DNA of 45,309 nt from an uncultured Bacteroidota bacterium (GCA_903853805.1 CAINUN010000102.1:1-45309), one strand, 5' to 3'; shown: positions 35,971-45,203, numbered from the stretch's first letter. Translations and numbers: made by a program. The notes: generated by a model not told the origin, from the sequence alone.

Positions 35971-38085
35971 ATGAAAAGATTGATTACTTCAATTCTTTTG
36001 GTTTTGCATTGCTGCAATAACGTTTCTGCACAAGGTTTTTCTATCAAAGGGATGTTGGGCGATACGCTCAATGCAAATAAATTACAAAATGGTTCTGTGG
36101 TTTTAATGCGTGCGGCAGACTCTGTATTGGTCACTTTTACAAGAAGTAAGACGGACGGAAGCTTTGTTTTAAAACCAACAAAACCAGACATATACCTTTT
36201 CATGGCAAGCTTTCCTGGTTTTGCCGATTATGTAGATATTGTTACAGTAAGCAAGGAAAAACCGGTCGTAGAAATGGGCACTATTCCCATGGTTACTAAA
36301 TCGCATTTACTTGCTGAATTTGTGTTGAAACAACAAATTGGTTCCATCAAAATCAAAGGGGACACTACAGAATATCTTGCCGACAGTTTTAAAGTACGCG
36401 ATAATGCAACGGTGGAAGAATTACTGAAGAAATTGCCAGGCATTCAGGTGAATAAAAACGGAGAAGTGGTGGCACAAGGCGAAACCGTTCAAAAAATATT
36501 GGTAGATGGCGAAGAGTTTTTCTCAGATGACCCTGCTGTGGTTACTAAAAACCTTCAGGCAAAAGCAGTGGATAAAGTTCAGGTTTTTGACAAAAAAAGT
36601 GATCAATCTATTTTCACTGGTGTGGATGACGGGACTCGAGAAAAAACCATCAATCTTCAATTGAAAGACAACATGAAGTCTGGCTATTTTGGAAAAGTAG
36701 TTGCTGGTGGTGGTACTGATGAGTTTTTTGAAAACCAAGCGATGCTCAATGCCTTTAAAGGCAAAAGAAAATTATCGGTTTTCGGCATAGCTTCTAATAC
36801 TGGTAAGGTTGGTCTTGGTTGGAAAGACAAAGATAAATTTGGTGGTGGCGACGGTTCGGAAGTACAAATGTCGGATGACGGATTTATGATGACCACATAC
36901 ACTGATGATGGTTCTGATCTTCAAAGCTGGAGCGGTAATTATAACGGACAGGGTTTGCCTACAGCTTGGACAGGTGGTTTACATTATTCCAATAAATGGC
37001 TCAATGATAAACTTCATCTTAGCAGCAATTATCGTCTTGCACAACAAAATCTGGAAACAACGAACAACACGCTTACCGAAACAAGTTTGGGGATTGGCGA
37101 CGGTGGTAAACAATATAGCACTCAAAAAAGCAACACCTTTAATTCAGGTCAAAGACAAAGAGGTGATTTTATTTTAGAGTACAAAATTGATTCTACTTCA
37201 GAGTTGAAAATGACGGGAAATATTGGCTACAGTAATAGTCAATCATACACCCAAAGTGACAATGCAACAAGTCGTGACACTTTTAAATTGAATAGTAACG
37301 CAAGAGAATCCACCAACGACGCTACAGCCAAATCTGCAAATGCAACTTTGGTTTGGAAGAAAAAATTTGCCAAAAAAGGAAGAACTATTTTTTGGAACGT
37401 GGACGAAAAATATCAGGAGAGTTATGGCACAGGCATCAATATTTCCGACATCAACTATTACAATCCGTTAAGTGTTTCTTTGGTGGATAGTGTAAAAAAA
37501 ATAGACCAACGCAAAGAAACAAATTCGCAAAGGCTTTCATTAACCAGTAAGCTATCTTACACCGAACCGCTTTCTAAAAAACTTTTTTTAGAGCTTGAAT
37601 ATGGGGCTTCTGTCAACAATAGCTCTTCAGATAAACTTACAAAAGACAAAGACACATCAACACAAGAATACAACACCAACCTCAATAACAAATACAGTAG
37701 CAAATACGATTTCAACGTACTGACAAATACGGGTGGTGCTAATCTTCGTTATGTTTATAAGGCTTACAATATTTCCTTCGGTGGTGCTATGAGCAATACT
37801 CAATTTTATCAAAATGACCGACTTCTACATGTAAACACCAACAACAGAAACTACACAAACTTTTTCCCAAAAGCAGCGTTTAATTATAGAGTACCAGGAA
37901 GACAACAAAACATACGCATTAATTACAGTGGTTCTACCCAACAACCTTCTATCGAACAAATTCAACCTTTGCAACAAAACACAGACCCACTTAATATTTC
38001 CATCGGTAATCCAAGTTTAAAACAAGAGTTTGACCACAACATCAACCTTGGGTACAATAGCTTTAAAGTATTGACAGGTAGCTAG
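35971..38085 (+). CDS. Outer-membrane beta-barrel protein, N-terminal part (interrupted)
   Basis: Large outer-membrane protein of the TonB-dependent-receptor-like beta-barrel group (outer membrane protein beta-barrel family). I start at 35971, which opens a signal peptide (MKR, hydrophobic core, VSA-Q); the longer frame begins with TTG. Order: a carboxypeptidase-regulatory-like domain (about 23-110), a plug-like domain with GDTTEYLADSF and LLKKLPGIQVNKNGEV (about 130-225), then beta-barrel strands rich in N, S and T. The frame stops at a TAG (38083-38085) in the barrel, and the same frame continues 18 bases later as the next entry. Either a recent nonsense mutation or a sequencing error. Confidence 0.85.
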   Translation: MKRLITSILLVLHCCNNVSAQGFSIKGMLGDTLNANKLQNGSVVLMRAADSVLVTFTRSKTDGSFVLKPTKPDIYLFMASFPGFADYVDIVTVSKEKPVVEMGTIPMVTKSHLLAEFVLKQQIGSIKIKGDTTEYLADSFKVRDNATVEELLKKLPGIQVNKNGEVVAQGETVQKILVDGEEFFSDDPAVVTKNLQAKAVDKVQVFDKKSDQSIFTGVDDGTREKTINLQLKDNMKSGYFGKVVAGGGTDEFFENQAMLNAFKGKRKLSVFGIASNTGKVGLGWKDKDKFGGGDGSEVQMSDDGFMMTTYTDDGSDLQSWSGNYNGQGLPTAWTGGLHYSNKWLNDKLHLSSNYRLAQQNLETTNNTLTETSLGIGDGGKQYSTQKSNTFNSGQRQRGDFILEYKIDSTSELKMTGNIGYSNSQSYTQSDNATSRDTFKLNSNARESTNDATAKSANATLVWKKKFAKKGRTIFWNVDEKYQESYGTGINISDINYYNPLSVSLVDSVKKIDQRKETNSQRLSLTSKLSYTEPLSKKLFLELEYGASVNNSSSDKLTKDKDTSTQEYNTNLNNKYSSKYDFNVLTNTGGANLRYVYKAYNISFGGAMSNTQFYQNDRLLHVNTNNRNYTNFFPKAAFNYRVPGRQQNIRINYSGSTQQPSIEQIQPLQQNTDPLNISIGNPSLKQEFDHNINLGYNSFKVLTGS

Positions 38086-38103
38086 ACTTATTTAGGTGGT
38101 GGA

Positions 38104-38820
38104 ATGACCTTTGTTCAAGACGATATTAGTAGAGCAGAAACCATTAGTAGTGGCGGACAAAGAACTTATCAATACATCAATGTCAATGGGAATTACAATG
38201 GGTATGTCTATAGTGGCTACGGTTTTGAGTTGAAGAAATTAGACCTCCGCATTAATTTCAATTTGAACGCTAATGTTAGCAAGGTGAACAACTACATTAA
38301 CGGTGTAAAAAACACCAGTGAAAACAACTCATTTACCATAGGCACAGAAATCAATTACGACAAGGAAAAGAAATTCAATCTTTCTTATAGTCCTAGTGTA
38401 AGTCTGAATCACAATACCGCAAGCATCAACGCCACAACAACCGACTACTTCAGCTATAACCAACAACTAGACGGCAATGTTACTTTACCCTATCATTTTG
38501 AAATTGGCTCGAATGTAGATTGGGTAATTCGTCAGAAGATGACTGCGTACGATATCAATAACACCATGTTTTTGTGGAATGCCTATGTAAGTAAAAAAAT
38601 GTTGAAGAACGACCAATTGGAACTACGTGTTTATGCCAATGATATCCTCAATCAAAACATCAATTTCTCGAGATACGGTACAGGAAATGTAGTTACTCAA
38701 CAGAGCTACAATACCATCCGTCGTTATTGTTTGATTCAACTTATTTGGAACTTTAGTAAAGCTGCAGCAACAACGCCATCACCAGTTGAAGGCGGTACTA
38801 AAATCATCATCAAAAACTAA
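38104..38820 (+). pseudogene. Outer-membrane beta-barrel protein, C-terminal part
   Basis: The remaining 238 residues of the protein above, in the same reading frame after the amber codon. The sequence is a string of beta-barrel strands (YVYSGYGFELKKLDLRINF, ELRVYANDILNQNINFS) with a closing RYCLIQLIWNF strand, as expected of the C-terminus of such a barrel. It has no signal peptide, so it could not be exported on its own; the ATG at 38104 is not a convincing start. Read through the TAG, the joined protein would have about 950 residues, usual for the family. GLPGLI follows 5 bases later. Confidence 0.8.
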
Positions 38821-38825
38821 ACAGC

Positions 38826-39581
38826 ATGAACAGCAAAATCATCATCATAACCCTACTTGTTTTGTTTGCTACTATTGACAGCAAAGCACAATTTACCTCG
38901 CAGGGAAAAATTGAATTCGAACGCAAATCAAACATACACCGACAGTTGGAAGATATGAGCAGCGACAACGAAGGCGGTGGCGGTTGGTTTGAGAAAATGA
39001 AATCGCAGATCCCAAAGTTCAATGTTTCCTACTTCGATTATTTTTTCAACACATCAGCAAGTTATTACTACCCTGGGCGAGAGGTAGAAAACCCCTTTAA
39101 AATGTTTGGTGCTGCACCCGGTGCTGCAAATGAAATTTATACCGACTTCAACAAGAAAAGAGTAACTGGATTCAAGCAAGTTTTTGAACAGAAATATTTG
39201 GTCCAAGATTCTATGCGCGTGCTTGAATGGAAGATTGAAGACGAAGTACGCACGATTGCCAACTTCAAATGCCGCAAAGCTGTTGCTAAGATTTGCGATT
39301 CCGTTTATGTGGTTGCATTTTATACAGAAGATATTTTGGTAAGTGGCGGCCCTGAAATGTTTTCGGGGCTTCCTGGCATGATACTCGAAATAGCCATCCC
39401 GCGTTTATATACTACATGGGTAGCCACCAAAGTAGAAATCTACACACCCAAAACAGAAGAACTAAAAATTCCAGAAAAAGGCAAAAAAGTTAACCAACAA
39501 GAACTCTATACCGACTTGATGGGGAGCATTGGAAAATGGGGCAAATGGGCACACCGCAGTGTATGGTGGAGCGTGATTTGA
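38826..39581 (+). CDS. GLPGLI family protein
   Basis: Exported protein of the Bacteroidota GLPGLI family (251 residues); function unknown. The signal peptide is residues 1-21 (ends SKA-Q). The family motif appears as FSGLPGMILEI (about 177-187). It has a glycine-rich stretch (EGGGGWFEK) in the first third. It lies 5 bases after the beta-barrel gene and should share its transcript, and the two families are often neighbours in this phylum; a joint role in the outer envelope is inferred. Confidence 0.93.
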   Translation: MNSKIIIITLLVLFATIDSKAQFTSQGKIEFERKSNIHRQLEDMSSDNEGGGGWFEKMKSQIPKFNVSYFDYFFNTSASYYYPGREVENPFKMFGAAPGAANEIYTDFNKKRVTGFKQVFEQKYLVQDSMRVLEWKIEDEVRTIANFKCRKAVAKICDSVYVVAFYTEDILVSGGPEMFSGLPGMILEIAIPRLYTTWVATKVEIYTPKTEELKIPEKGKKVNQQELYTDLMGSIGKWGKWAHRSVWWSVI

Positions 39582-39671
39582 TGCAATTTAATAGCTAGCG
39601 TTTTCTAAATGTAAACCAACTAGAAAGCAGCTTTCAGATTGAAGACTAACAAAGAACAATTCTATTTTAAA

Positions 39672-39707
39672 AAAGAAAGGAGCTAGTAAATACTAGCTCC
39701 TTTCTTT
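39672..39707. terminator. Bidirectional terminator between GLPGLI and pepP
   Basis: A perfect 17-bp stem (AAAGAAAGGAGCTAGTA / TACTAGCTCCTTTCTTT) with a two-base centre. Both flanks are T-rich in their own direction, so it can end both convergent transcripts. Confidence 0.9.
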
Positions 39708-39719
39708 GTCGGCTAGTCT

Positions 39720-41015
39720 TTACTTTTTCTTTTTCATTCCAGCTTCAATTTCTTCTACAGTAATTGGAATGCCTTTAAACAAATCAATATTGCCCGTTTT
39801 GGTGAGCCAATAATTATTTTCGATACGGATGCCCATTTGTTCTTCTTCGATATAAATACCTGGCTCAATAGTGAACAACATGCCTTCTTTCACTGGCTCG
39901 TTTCTTGTTCCCAAATCATGTACATCTAAACCCAAATGATGACCAATGCCATGATAAAAATATTTACGAAAGGCAGGATTAGCCGGGTCTTGATTTTTAA
40001 TATCTGCCTTTGAAATCAACCCAATTTTCATCAACTGCTTTTCCATTTCAAGATTCACCTTGTTCATGTAATCAGCATAATTAATTTTGGGCTTAAGGAT
40101 AGAAGCGCAATAATTATGAACAGCAAGACATGCATTATACACTTCTTTTTGGCGCTTCGTAAACTTACCATTTACAGGAATTGTACGAGTGAGATCTGCA
40201 TTATAATTGCCATATTCAGCGCCAAAATCCATGAGCAACAAATCTCCGTCTTTGCACTCACGATTATTATCTACATAATGCAATACACGTGCACTATCGC
40301 CTGACGCAATAATGCAACCGTAAGCATGACGCGTAGCACGATTGAATAAAAACTCATGCGTGATTTCTGCTTCAATTTCATATTCCTTCACGCCCGGTTT
40401 CACAAACTTCATTACCCTTTCAAATGCTTTGCGAGTGATGTCAATTGCTACGTTGGTTACCGTTACTTCTTCATTTGTTTTCACTGCGCGCAACTCTTTC
40501 ATAATGCGCGCAGCACGCTCATATTCATGTAAAGGATAACGACGTATGAAGTCGTGGACAAATAATAAATCTAGTCTTGGGTTTTCAAGATTGAGTCTAT
40601 CATTTTCATTGGTGTTGAGGTAAATATTGTCAGCATGATGTACCCATGCATGCAACATCGCATCTATGCTATCCACAAACTGTACGTTGGCAATGCCTGA
40701 AATAGCAGTGGCTTCTTCCTTGCGCAACAAATGCCCATTCCATTTTTCAAGATGCTCATTTGGACGTTGCACCACCAACACTTCACGAGCAGATTTATCT
40801 GCATTGTCGGGATACAATATCACCATTGTTTTTTCTTGCACCACTCCGGAAAGCCACACCACATCACTGTTGGGTTTGTAGCTATAAACCGCATCTCCGT
40901 TTTCAGGAAAAACAGGATTAGCGGAAAAAATGGCAATGCTATTAGGTTTCATGCGCTTCATAAAGCGCTGACGATTTTGTGTATAAAGCGAAGAAGGAAT
41001 GTTGGTGTATTTCAT
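39720..41015 (-). CDS. pepP: Xaa-Pro aminopeptidase (aminopeptidase P)
   Basis: M24-family metallopeptidase that removes an N-terminal residue before proline; cytosolic. The 431 residues have the N-terminal aminopeptidase-P domain (about 1-165) and the pita-bread catalytic domain. Metal ligands are D263 and D274 (MDFGAEYGNYNADLTR), a histidine in HGIGHHLGLDVHD (about 354-358), E383 (TIEPGIY) and E398 (RIENNYW). It lies 65 bases downstream of alaS on the same strand. It ends at a bidirectional terminator. Confidence 0.96.
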   Translation of the reverse strand: MKYTNIPSSLYTQNRQRFMKRMKPNSIAIFSANPVFPENGDAVYSYKPNSDVVWLSGVVQEKTMVILYPDNADKSAREVLVVQRPNEHLEKWNGHLLRKEEATAISGIANVQFVDSIDAMLHAWVHHADNIYLNTNENDRLNLENPRLDLLFVHDFIRRYPLHEYERAARIMKELRAVKTNEEVTVTNVAIDITRKAFERVMKFVKPGVKEYEIEAEITHEFLFNRATRHAYGCIIASGDSARVLHYVDNNRECKDGDLLLMDFGAEYGNYNADLTRTIPVNGKFTKRQKEVYNACLAVHNYCASILKPKINYADYMNKVNLEMEKQLMKIGLISKADIKNQDPANPAFRKYFYHGIGHHLGLDVHDLGTRNEPVKEGMLFTIEPGIYIEEEQMGIRIENNYWLTKTGNIDLFKGIPITVEEIEAGMKKKK

Positions 41016-41080
41016 GCTTGTTAAATGAGAAGGTGAAATTATTGCGTTTTCAAATTATCAATACTGATTTTAGACAGTAA

Positions 41081-43708
41081 TTATAGTAAAGCCTTTACGG
41101 CCTCAATTGCTTGTTGCAAACCACTAAGTTCTTGTCCTCCGGCTGTAGCCAATGTTTTTTGACCACCGCCACCGCCTTTGATAAGAGGTGCTATTGTGTC
41201 TTTAATAATTTTATTGGCATCCAAACCTTTGGCTGCAACTACTTTATCATCTACACCCACAGCAATAAATGGTTTGCCACCAATATTAGCGCCCAAAACA
41301 ATTACATGGTCATTGAGGTGGTGTTTCACATCAAGACAAAGTTTTTTCAACGCATCTGGGGAACTTACTTCTACAATCGTACCTACAAAAGTGACTTGAT
41401 TGATGATTTCGTCTTTGGTCAATACTTCGTTGCGCACAACTACTAATTGTCGCGCTTCGAGCATGTCCACATGTTTTTCTAAAGCTGCTTTCTCTTCTTG
41501 TAGTTTTTCAATGGCTTTGACCGCGTCTTTCGGGTTTTTCAACACTGCTTTTATTTCATGCAGCACTTGAAGATGTTCATTGAAATAATCTTCAGCAGCT
41601 TTCCCACTTACTGCTTCCATGCGACGAACACCGGCAGCTACAGCAGATTCGGAAACTATTTTAAACATGCCCAACTCGCCCGTGTAGCCTACATGTGTTC
41701 CACCACAAAGTTCAATAGAATAATTAGGGTCCATAATGACCACACGAACACGGTCGCCATATTTTTCTCCAAACAACGCCAAAGCGCCTAATGCTACTGC
41801 TTCATCCTTATTCATTTCTTTGATAACCACCGGAACATTTTCCCTGATTTTTTCATTGACAATGGCTTCGATTTTGGCAATCTCTTCCTCTGCAACTTTG
41901 GCAAAATGAGAGAAATCGAAACGAAGACTTTCATTGTCTACCAATGAACCTTTTTGTGCCACATGGGTGCCCAAAACCTGACGCAATGCTGCGTGTAATA
42001 AGTGTGTGGCACTGTGATGAACCGTAGTATGCAAACGTCTTTCAGTATTTACTTTTGCAATAATTGGTAACGCTGGATTTTCAGGAAGTGTAGCAGCAAA
42101 ATGGATGATAAGGTCGTTTTCTTTTTTAGTGTCGAAGATGGCAATGGTTTCATTGGGAAAAATCAGCATGCCCGAATCCCCTACTTGTCCGCCGCTTTCC
42201 GCATAGAAAGGCGTGGTGTCTAACACTAATTGATAGGATTCTTTCCCTTTAGCTTTTACGCGGCGATATTTGATGATAGATGCTTGTGTCTCCAAATTAT
42301 TATAGCCCACAAACTGATTATTTCCTTCTTTCAACACCACCCAGTCATCGGTATCTAATGCAGTGGCTGCACGAGAGCGATCTTTTTGTTGTTTCATTTC
42401 TTGTTCAAAAGCAACTTCATCTACTTGCAAGTTGTTTTCTGAACCTATTAAACGAGTAAGGTCAATTGGAAAACCATAGGTATCGTATAATTCAAATGCA
42501 GCTTTGCCATTAATGATTTGGGTGTTGGCAGATTTGGTTTCATTGATGATGTCGTCAATCTTTTTCAAGCCTTTATCCAATGTCCTCAAAAATGCATCTT
42601 CTTCTTCCTTAACAACTTTCGAAACAAAGTCGGTTTGTTTCAATAATTCTGGAAAGACATTTTCAAATTGTTTGCCCAATAAAGGAATTAATTGCACCAA
42701 CAGCGGTTGTTTATAATCGAGGTAAGAATAATAATACCGAACGGCACGACGAAGAATGCGGCGAATGACATAGCCGGCGCCTGTGTTAGAAGGTAATTGC
42801 CCGTCGGCGATGGTGAAACCAATGGCGCGAATATGATCGCTCAACACACGGAAAGCAATGTCTTGTTTGCTATCGGTATAGCCATATTTTTTGTGGGTGA
42901 TTTCTTCTATTGCAGCTATCGTTCCGGTGAACAAATCGGTATCGTAATTGCTTTGTTTGCCTTGCAATACGCGAACAAGTCTTTCTAGCCCCATGCCCGT
43001 GTCCACATGCATAGCAGGCAGTGGCACAAGGCTTCCGTCTTTCATGCGGTTGAATTGCATGAACACGTTGTTCCAAATTTCTATGACTTGTGGGTGGTCG
43101 GCGTTCACAAGGGCTTTTCCATCTACTGCTTTGCGCTCTTCATCGCTGCGACAATCCACATGAATTTCGGAGCAAGGACCACATGGACCCGTGTCGCCCA
43201 TTTCCCAGAAATTATCTTTCTTATTACCTAAAAGAATGCGGTCTTCAGCAATCCATTGTTTCCAAAAACCGTAGGCTTCATCGTCATTAGGAAGTTGTTC
43301 GGCAGCATCGCCCTGAAACACCGTTACATAAAGGCGGTCTTTAGGCATCCCAAACACCTCGGTAAGCAATTCCCAACTCCAAGCAATGGCTTCTTCCTTA
43401 AAATAATCGCCAAAACTCCAGTTGCCCAACATCTCAAACATAGTGTGGTGGTAAGTATCTACACCCACTTCTTCGAGGTCGTTGTGCTTGCCGCTTACCC
43501 GAAGACATTTTTGGGTATCGGCAATGCGTGTGCTTGTAGCCTGCTTATTGCCTAGGAAATAATCTTTAAACTGATTCATGCCTGCGTTGGTGAACAGCAA
43601 GGTGGGGTCGTTCTTCACCACAATGGGGGCAGAGGCAACTATTTCATGTCCTTTGTTTTTGAAAAAATCTAAAAACTGTTGGCGTATTTGATTGGCAGTA
43701 AGCGACAT
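41081..43708 (-). CDS. alaS: Alanine--tRNA ligase
   Basis: Charges tRNA-Ala and edits mis-acylated Ser/Gly. I start at 43708 (MSLTANQIRQQF, 875 residues); the in-frame ATG at 43732 lies inside the promoter -7 box. Domains: N-terminal class II catalytic core (LLFTNAGMNQFKDYFLG, TGMGLERLV), a tRNA-binding region, the editing domain with HHSATHLLHAAL and the CGGTH zinc motif (LCGGTHVG), and a C-terminal DHHA1-type domain ending GGGGGQKTLATAGG. Upstream is the 21-bp array E. pepP follows. Confidence 0.98.
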   Translation of the reverse strand: MSLTANQIRQQFLDFFKNKGHEIVASAPIVVKNDPTLLFTNAGMNQFKDYFLGNKQATSTRIADTQKCLRVSGKHNDLEEVGVDTYHHTMFEMLGNWSFGDYFKEEAIAWSWELLTEVFGMPKDRLYVTVFQGDAAEQLPNDDEAYGFWKQWIAEDRILLGNKKDNFWEMGDTGPCGPCSEIHVDCRSDEERKAVDGKALVNADHPQVIEIWNNVFMQFNRMKDGSLVPLPAMHVDTGMGLERLVRVLQGKQSNYDTDLFTGTIAAIEEITHKKYGYTDSKQDIAFRVLSDHIRAIGFTIADGQLPSNTGAGYVIRRILRRAVRYYYSYLDYKQPLLVQLIPLLGKQFENVFPELLKQTDFVSKVVKEEEDAFLRTLDKGLKKIDDIINETKSANTQIINGKAAFELYDTYGFPIDLTRLIGSENNLQVDEVAFEQEMKQQKDRSRAATALDTDDWVVLKEGNNQFVGYNNLETQASIIKYRRVKAKGKESYQLVLDTTPFYAESGGQVGDSGMLIFPNETIAIFDTKKENDLIIHFAATLPENPALPIIAKVNTERRLHTTVHHSATHLLHAALRQVLGTHVAQKGSLVDNESLRFDFSHFAKVAEEEIAKIEAIVNEKIRENVPVVIKEMNKDEAVALGALALFGEKYGDRVRVVIMDPNYSIELCGGTHVGYTGELGMFKIVSESAVAAGVRRMEAVSGKAAEDYFNEHLQVLHEIKAVLKNPKDAVKAIEKLQEEKAALEKHVDMLEARQLVVVRNEVLTKDEIINQVTFVGTIVEVSSPDALKKLCLDVKHHLNDHVIVLGANIGGKPFIAVGVDDKVVAAKGLDANKIIKDTIAPLIKGGGGGQKTLATAGGQELSGLQQAIEAVKALL

Positions 43709-43729
43709 AATTTCTTGGTATAAACGCGG

Positions 43730-43737
43730 CAAAGATA
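43730..43737 (-). promoter_or_regulatory. -7 box of alaS
   Basis: TATCTTTG on the minus strand matches TAnnTTTG, 21 bases before the ATG at 43708. The nearest TTG (43752-43754) is only 14 bases away. The box fixes the start at 43708. Confidence 0.5.
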
Positions 43738-43781
43738 ATAAGGCAATGCATCAATATGATAATGCAGAAAGTACGCCGCAA

Positions 43782-44096
43782 AAAGATTAAGGTTGAATGC
43801 AAACCCATATCGGAACATAAATACACTCTTAGGAATATTCACGTTCCCATGTAGGTACATCACAATCCTACATGGGAACATCACAAACCTACATAGGTTT
43901 ATCGCAATCCCTATTGGGTGTTTATCAAAGACATGTGGGTGTATCATAATCCTACATGTAATTACGATACACCTTCATGGGCGTTTATCGTACCCGTATG
44001 AGCGTACTATTTTCCCATTAAGGTGTAAGAGTAATTCACGTTGGAGTAATTCAGTATGACGTGGTTTTATTGAATAAATAATAGGGTCTACCACTT
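43782..44096. repeat. 21-bp tandem array E (15 units)
   Basis: Fifteen consecutive 21-base units start at 43782 and repeat every 21 bases without a slip. The core is CCTACATGGGTGTATCAC at unit positions 2-19, clearest in the units at 43845, 43866, 43887, 43908, 43929 and 43971; outer units keep mainly the central GG/GT and TAT parts. It fills the upstream region of alaS (about 45 to 360 bases before its -7 box) and half of the 43709-44361 gap. Both strands are open in long frames because 21 is divisible by three. From 44100 to 44361 I see only A/T-rich sequence with a short hairpin (TTATTA-AAC-TAATAA near 44200). Confidence 0.9.
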
Positions 44097-44361
44097 GTTT
44101 ATAGCGCCTAAACCAACCTGTTTGTATATAAAATTCCTTTGGGGGGTAACTATTAAGCTCAATTATTGGTGGCTCTGTTTACTCCTGCATCATTTATGTT
44201 ATTAAACTAATAATATTTTGTCTGGGCATGAAAGTAAATCGCTCGACCAATATATAACAATCATGAAAAGAAAAGAAGGGTGCCAAAATTTACATTATTT
44301 ATCGTGTAAAATAAATTTTTATTTTTTTGAAATTTTCTGATCTACCAAACTATAAGATTTT

Positions 44362-44487
44362 ATGAAAAAGAAAGTACGGGCTCCTGCTCCCAGAAAAAGG
44401 AAAAAATCAAGTAAAATTCAATCAGGTAAATCAGCCGCATTGAAAATTAAAACTAAAAATTACAAAAAAAAATTAAGAAGATTATGA
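44362..44487 (+). CDS. 41-residue very basic peptide
   Basis: A short open frame, MKKKVRAPAPRKRKKSSK at the start, 41 residues in all. It has 19 Lys/Arg and no Asp or Glu, so it should bind nucleic acid or another polyanion; I know no family. Its stop overlaps the ATG of the FN3 gene in an ATGA arrangement (44484-44487), which implies translational coupling and supports its being expressed. It begins right after an A/T-rich stretch. An alternative is that it is a leader peptide whose translation controls the next gene. Confidence 0.6.
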   Translation: MKKKVRAPAPRKRKKSSKIQSGKSAALKIKTKNYKKKLRRL

Positions 44488-45092
44488 AGCATGAATTGAA
44501 AAGAAAAAGCGCCGGAGATTTGGTCCTTTATGCTAAAAAAGTATCTAGTAGCTTGAAATTGAATGCTGCTACTTTCCCAAACCTTCCTATACTTATGAAG
44601 GACTTTGACCTGCACATTGATGACCTAGAGAAGGCTCAGGTTAACACCTTCGGAGGTGCCGTTATCGAAACTGCAATTAGGGATGAAAAACGGGCAAAAA
44701 TAGAGTCTGACCTTCGATTGATTGGTTATTACGTGGCTCAAGTAGCCAATGGCAATAAAGTCATCATTCAATCAGCAGGTATGACTCCTAAAAGTAAGAA
44801 CGCAGGTAGAGTTGCTGCCTTGTCCACTCCTGCTAACTTAATGGTATCTACACCAAAGTCGGCTCAGGCTGACCTTAAATGGAACAAGGTGGATTATGCG
44901 CGTACCTATCAGGTGGAAATTTGTGAAGATATTACTGGCGAAATTTGGAAGCCGGTAGCCCACAGTACTGCAGGAAAAACCAAAGTGACTCACCTGAAAG
45001 AAGGAAGCAAATATTGGTTTCGCGTAAAAGCATTGGGCACACAGGGAATGGATAGTAATTACTCCTCGCCTGTAAGCGTGATTATTCAGTAA
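44484..45092 (+). CDS. Fibronectin type III domain protein
   Basis: A 202-residue protein with an N-terminal helical half and one FN3 domain (about residues 108-202, with strand motifs DLKWNKVDYARTYQVEI, YWFRVKALG and SSPVSVII). The N-terminal half (FPNLPILMKDFDLHIDDLEKA ... LRLIGYYVAQVANGN ... IIQSAGM, quoted in parts) resembles a widespread bacterial family of about 200 residues with the same helical-FN3 layout; its function is unknown. No signal peptide is seen. It is coupled to the upstream basic peptide and closed by a strong terminator, so the pair forms a two-gene unit. Confidence 0.85.
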   Translation: MKHELKRKSAGDLVLYAKKVSSSLKLNAATFPNLPILMKDFDLHIDDLEKAQVNTFGGAVIETAIRDEKRAKIESDLRLIGYYVAQVANGNKVIIQSAGMTPKSKNAGRVAALSTPANLMVSTPKSAQADLKWNKVDYARTYQVEICEDITGEIWKPVAHSTAGKTKVTHLKEGSKYWFRVKALGTQGMDSNYSSPVSVIIQ

Positions 45093-45113
45093 TTTACATT
45101 TAGTTCAATGACA

Positions 45114-45149
45114 AAGGCTGGCTTGTGATATACACAAGTCAGCCTTTTT
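45114..45149 (+). terminator. Rho-independent terminator after the FN3 gene
   Basis: A 14-bp stem (AAGGCTGGCTTGTG / CACAAGTCAGCCTT, one G-U pair) with loop ATATA, followed by TTT. It begins 22 bases after the stop. Confidence 0.9.
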
Positions 45150-45175
45150 GTTTCATTCGCGCTTATCCAAAAACA

Positions 45176-45203
45176 AACGAGCCTCGCTTTCGCGAGGCTC
45201 GTT
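45176..45203 (-). terminator. Terminator of the right-edge T9SS gene
   Basis: A perfect 12-bp stem (AACGAGCCTCGC / GCGAGGCTCGTT) with a four-base loop; on the minus strand it is followed by TTTGTTTTTGG. It lies about 40 bases beyond the stop of the partial gene. Confidence 0.9.

Noticed and set aside
43669-44059. Frames of 92 residues (minus) and 88 residues (plus) across array E
   Set aside because: Openness follows from the 21-base period; the minus frame also overlaps the alaS promoter and start.
43782-44096. CRISPR-like appearance of the arrays
   Set aside because: Units are contiguous and degenerate, there are no unique spacers between conserved repeats, and no cas genes are in the window.
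44263-44340. 25-residue open frame before the basic peptide
   Set aside because: Short, no promoter, no coupling and no recognisable pattern; could be chance.
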